From Euryarchaeota archaeon UBA623 (lineage in GTDB: Archaea > Thermoplasmatota > Poseidoniia > Poseidoniales > Thalassarchaeaceae), in contig DAUV01000047.1 of assembly GCA_002505325.1 (NCBI GenBank), positions 1 to 7,741 on the forward strand: DNA of 7,741 bases, read 5' to 3'. A program made the position numbers and the translations under genes. Below the pieces are notes generated by a model that made no database searches, was not told the origin of the DNA, and saw only the letters and a program-made list of their open reading frames with translations. Positions 5,826-7,741 of this stretch are shown in pieces. Numbering within the stretch: the first letter of the stretch is position 1; the number at the start of each line of letters is the position of its first letter.

Positions 5826-7070
5826 ATGAACTCTCGTAAACCGCGTGGCAACGAGCCAGTTTCCAACAGCCCTATGAGTGGTCAGTTCGACAGTGTGCGC
5901 ATGACTGGAAGCACTAGGGGAGTCTCGTCAGCAATCGTGGTGATGCTACTAGCGACCAGTCTAGTCGGCTGCTCGGGCCTCAGTTCGACAACCCCAAATG
6001 CCAGAATCAGTGCTGACCAGCAGGAGATTAACCTCGGCGAGACGGTGAATTTCGACGCTAGGGAGTCTACCACTCCAGAACCTACTTTCATCGAAGAGTA
6101 CCGCTGGGACTTCGGCGATGGAGAGTCACGCGACACCAAGCAGGGCATAGTCAGCCACACCTTCGAATTAGCTGGAAATCACGAGGTCGAGGTCACTGTG
6201 CTCAATGACAACGGCGAGGTCGATAGGGCCTCAATGACCATCTTTGTGAACTCCCCCCCCACCATCGAAATCGAGATGCCCACTTATGTTAGAGCTGGTG
6301 AGACGGCTAGGCTCGACGCAAGCGGTTCGACCGATCCCGAGGGAGCCTCTGTCGAATTCATGTGGGACTTTGACCTAGGCACGGACTCTGACGGAGACGG
6401 CGAGAAGACCAACGATGCCGACGCTTCCTCACCCTACGTCGACCTCACCATCGACATCTCGGGAAATCGAACCGGCTCGGTCTCGGTAATTGATGACAAG
6501 GGGGCCATGAGGACAGAGATCTGGAGCCTGATGGTCATTTCACGCACCTTCAACGTGGTCTGGGAGGAGCAGCACGTAGAGGTTGATTGGTCGGGATACC
6601 TAGAGCAGGGCCAGAGCTACGAGATTAGCCACGAACCGGGAGCAGGAGCGAGGATAATACAGGTCAACGCGACTCTAACACTTGCAAGAGACCTACTCCC
6701 CATAATGTGGCCCGAGGACAATTTCACATTGTCACTCAGCGTCCCCGCTTCTGGTTGGAGCACCTTCGTCTCAACTCATCATGACAACTTCACCGAGAAC
6801 GCCAGTGGTAGTTTAGATCGAGGTGAAATGAACTCACACCCAGAGAGCGGCTACACCATCACCGCTGACTCCTCTGATGGACTGGTCGAGGCACTATTGA
6901 ATGAACCCGGAGAGCGCTTCGGACAAGGTACCTGGTACTGGACCATCACTGCTGATCAATGCGACCCCGATCTGCCAGTGGATGACGTAGACCCTGACCA
7001 AGGTAACGACTGGGAGTTAGTGATTGAGTTCATCATATTAGTGCCACGAGTCAGCGAGATTGGCGTATGA
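5826..7070 (+). CDS. PKD-domain lipoprotein, probably cell-surface
   Basis: The longest frame encodes 414 residues. A signal sequence with hydrophobic core VSSAIVVMLLATSLVG precedes a lipobox LVGC with Cys49, so the mature protein is likely lipid-anchored outside the membrane. Two PKD beta-sandwich domains follow: the first, about 58-142, with YRWDFGDGE (92-100) and HTFELAGNHEVEVTV; the second, about 144-237, with LDASGSTDPEG (163-173). The second contains an acidic DSDGDGEKTNDAD loop (187-199) resembling a calcium-binding loop. Residues 240-406 form a beta-rich region with several NxT/S sequons that I do not recognise. PKD domains mediate protein or polysaccharide contacts; no enzyme domain is visible. 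The outermost ATG is reported, but ATG 5901 (Met26) gives a normal signal peptide (MTGSTRG then the hydrophobic core) and more promoter room, and may be the real start. No ribosome site marks either. Confidence 0.85.
   Translation: MNSRKPRGNEPVSNSPMSGQFDSVRMTGSTRGVSSAIVVMLLATSLVGCSGLSSTTPNARISADQQEINLGETVNFDARESTTPEPTFIEEYRWDFGDGESRDTKQGIVSHTFELAGNHEVEVTVLNDNGEVDRASMTIFVNSPPTIEIEMPTYVRAGETARLDASGSTDPEGASVEFMWDFDLGTDSDGDGEKTNDADASSPYVDLTIDISGNRTGSVSVIDDKGAMRTEIWSLMVISRTFNVVWEEQHVEVDWSGYLEQGQSYEISHEPGAGARIIQVNATLTLARDLLPIMWPEDNFTLSLSVPASGWSTFVSTHHDNFTENASGSLDRGEMNSHPESGYTITADSSDGLVEALLNEPGERFGQGTWYWTITADQCDPDLPVDDVDPDQGNDWELVIEFIILVPRVSEIGV
6253..6260 (+). repeat. Run of eight C residues inside the PKD lipoprotein gene
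   Basis: Eight consecutive C residues encode part of the linker NSPPT between the two PKD domains. The frame is intact as read. A homopolymer this long is prone to replication slippage or sequencing error and would move the downstream half out of frame if its length changed. Confidence 0.8.
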
Positions 7071-7122
7071 GCCCGGCATGTCTTCGTGCGAAGGGCTTTG
7101 AACTCAGCAGCGATGGCGCTTC

Positions 7123-7476
7123 ATGGTCAAGTCGATGGAGATAACCAAGGTCTCCATCCGCAACCGACTCGTCGTCGATGCAGAGGTCCGGATGAGCGAT
7201 CCCAAGGACTACGATTTCTCCCCAAGAGCCGACATTGATGGCAGCACGTTGAGTCTTCGCAACGAGGGCGACGAGGGTGCTGTGACTTCAATCGATTTGG
7301 ACATCGAGCAGTTGAATACGGCTGAGAGGGACCGCATGCTAGAGTTACGTGTAAAATTCGCAGTTGAGGGGATGCATGGAGTGTTGACTCACAAGACCAA
7401 GAACACCAGAATCGCACCCAACGCCAAGAAACTCGCAGAACCACGCTGGAAGACTGTGCTTCCACTAAGCATGTGA
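7123..7476 (+). CDS. Hypothetical protein, 117 residues, family not recognised
   Basis: I do not recognise this protein. It starts at an ATG at 7123, with a second in-frame ATG at 7135 that could be the true start; neither has a clear ribosome site, and an in-frame stop at 7099 rules out a longer form. The predicted protein is soluble, charged and lacks a signal peptide, membrane segment, cysteines or obvious catalytic motif. The first half alternates polar and hydrophobic residues (EITKVSIRNRLVVDAEVRM, then SIDLDIEQL), suggesting beta strands; a short helix around LNTAERDRML follows, then another strand, and the C-terminal part is basic (HKTKNTRIAPNAKKLAEPRWK). It lies 52 nt after the lipoprotein gene on the same strand and 51 nt before tRNA-Arg. 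The composition resembles its neighbours, and the opposite-strand frame is serine/arginine/cysteine-rich and less protein-like, so I judge the plus-strand gene real. Confidence 0.65.
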   Translation: MVKSMEITKVSIRNRLVVDAEVRMSDPKDYDFSPRADIDGSTLSLRNEGDEGAVTSIDLDIEQLNTAERDRMLELRVKFAVEGMHGVLTHKTKNTRIAPNAKKLAEPRWKTVLPLSM

Positions 7477-7495
7477 TGCTTCAGATACCGTCGGG

Positions 7496-7502
7496 GTTAA
7501 AC
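7496..7502 (+). promoter_or_regulatory. Weak TATA-like element upstream of tRNA-Arg(GCG)
   Basis: GTTAAAC is the most AT-rich patch before the first tRNA-Arg, centred about 28-29 nt before its 5' end, close to where an archaeal box A would lie if transcription starts at or near the mature end. The match to the TTTAWATA consensus is poor. Confidence 0.25.
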
Positions 7503-7527
7503 AGAGGCCTTCGCTCGAAATAGCGCT

Positions 7528-7604
7528 GGACCCATAGTGTAGCCTGGATATCACATGAGCTTGCGGAGCTTGTAACCCGTGTTCAAATCGCGGTGGGTCC
7601 GCCA
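7528..7604 (+). tRNA. tRNA-Arg with anticodon GCG, CCA encoded
   Basis: The cloverleaf is complete. Acceptor GGACCCA (7528-7534) pairs with TGGGTCC (7594-7600); discriminator G7601 and encoded CCA 7602-7604 follow. The D arm GTGT...TCAC has G18G19 at 7546-7547. The anticodon stem TGAGC/GCTTG (7556-7560, 7568-7572) contains two G-T pairs at its outer end, and the loop TTGCGGA places anticodon GCG at 7563-7565. The T arm is CCGTG-TTCAAAT-CGCGG (7577-7593) with one T-G pair. It reads CGC and CGU. No intron is present. It shares nearly its whole body with the tRNA-Arg that follows. Confidence 0.93.
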
Positions 7605-7635
7605 TCCCAAGGTCAGCGCTCAGCATGCGACCGAT

Positions 7636-7644
7636 TCAATTACT
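7636..7644 (+). promoter_or_regulatory. Weak AT-rich element upstream of tRNA-Arg(CCG)
   Basis: TCAATTACT lies roughly 23-31 nt before the second tRNA-Arg, the expected place for an archaeal box A. It is a poor consensus match, and the gene could instead be co-transcribed with the tRNA upstream. Confidence 0.2.
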
Positions 7645-7666
7645 GATGGGCCTTGGAGATGTCACT

Positions 7667-7741
7667 GGACCCATAGTGTAGCCTGGATATCACTCTAGCC
7701 TCCGGAGCTGGAAACCCGTGTTCGAATCGCGGTGGGTCCGC
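7667..7741 (+). tRNA. tRNA-Arg with anticodon CCG, cut by the window edge after the first C of CCA
   Basis: The acceptor GGACCCA (7667-7673) pairs with TGGGTCC (7733-7739), with discriminator G7740. The anticodon stem CTAGC/GCTGG (7695-7699, 7707-7711) encloses loop CTCCGGA, so the anticodon at 7702-7704 is CCG, reading CGG. The T arm is CCGTG-TTCGAAT-CGCGG (7716-7732). The mature body is complete; only C7741 of a probable encoded CCA is visible. Outside the anticodon arm it differs from the preceding tRNA-Arg at a single T-loop base. Confidence 0.92.

Larger units (their letters stand above)
7526..7741 (+). repeat. Tandem near-identical tRNA-Arg copies, 139-bp period
   Basis: The two tRNA bodies (7528-7601 and 7667-7740) align without gaps at a 139-bp offset. 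Of 74 positions 8 differ: seven lie in 7555-7573, the anticodon arm and the bases flanking it, and one is the A/G in the T loop (7585 versus 7724). Identity extends two bases upstream (CT) and not further, so the duplicated unit is essentially the gene itself. Confidence 0.9.

Noticed and set aside
7071..7096. Hairpin after the lipoprotein gene (CTTCG/CGAAG at 7082-7093, or GCCC/GGGC)
   Set aside because: The first stem leaves only a 2-nt loop and the alternative has 4 bp with a long loop; there is no T run, so a terminator is not supported.
7512..7525. CGCT/AGCG hairpin just before tRNA-Arg(GCG)
   Set aside because: A 4-bp stem is too short to support a leader structure or a processing signal.

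Overview
The window looks like chromosomal DNA from an archaeon, most likely a mesophilic euryarchaeon of the Thermoplasmatota/Marine Group II (Poseidoniales) kind. The archaeal signals are the order rplM-rps9-rpoN, an archaeal-type S9 ending in KSYR, a 68-residue RpoN/Rpb10, a PAC2-type proteasome assembly chaperone and archaeal-style tRNAs with encoded CCA. Alongside these sit a bacterial-type NAD+-dependent DNA ligase and a lipobox-bearing PKD-domain lipoprotein, a mix I associate with marine planktonic euryarchaea. The lineage is an inference; the domain Archaea is well supported.

Layout. Positions 1-989 (+) hold the 3' end of rplM (L13), rps9 (S9), rpoN, then tRNA-Pro(GGG). A perfect 9-bp inverted repeat lies in the short gap before ligA (1083-3221, +). 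LigA converges with a PAC2-family gene on the minus strand (3218-4018), their stop codons overlapping. A divergent gap of about 31 bp leads to a predicted Fe-S-cluster PD-(D/E)XK nuclease (4050-5237, +). Its 3' end overlaps by 15 bp that of a DnaQ-like DEDDh exonuclease (5223-5801, minus). A second short divergent gap leads to a PKD-domain lipoprotein (5826-7070, +), then an unrecognised 117-aa protein (7123-7476, +). Two nearly identical tRNA-Arg genes with different anticodons (GCG and CCG) close the window, the second lacking the end of its CCA at the window edge.

How the genes relate. The left block is translation and transcription core machinery, translationally coupled by Shine-Dalgarno sites lying inside the preceding gene. 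The middle holds three predicted DNA-processing enzymes (ligase, Fe-S nuclease, DEDDh exonuclease) with a proteasome chaperone among them, on alternating strands and packed with overlapping 3' ends. They could serve a common repair process, but they are not one operon and this is a hypothesis. There is no CRISPR array, insertion sequence or phage gene. No stretch above 300 bp lacks a gene.
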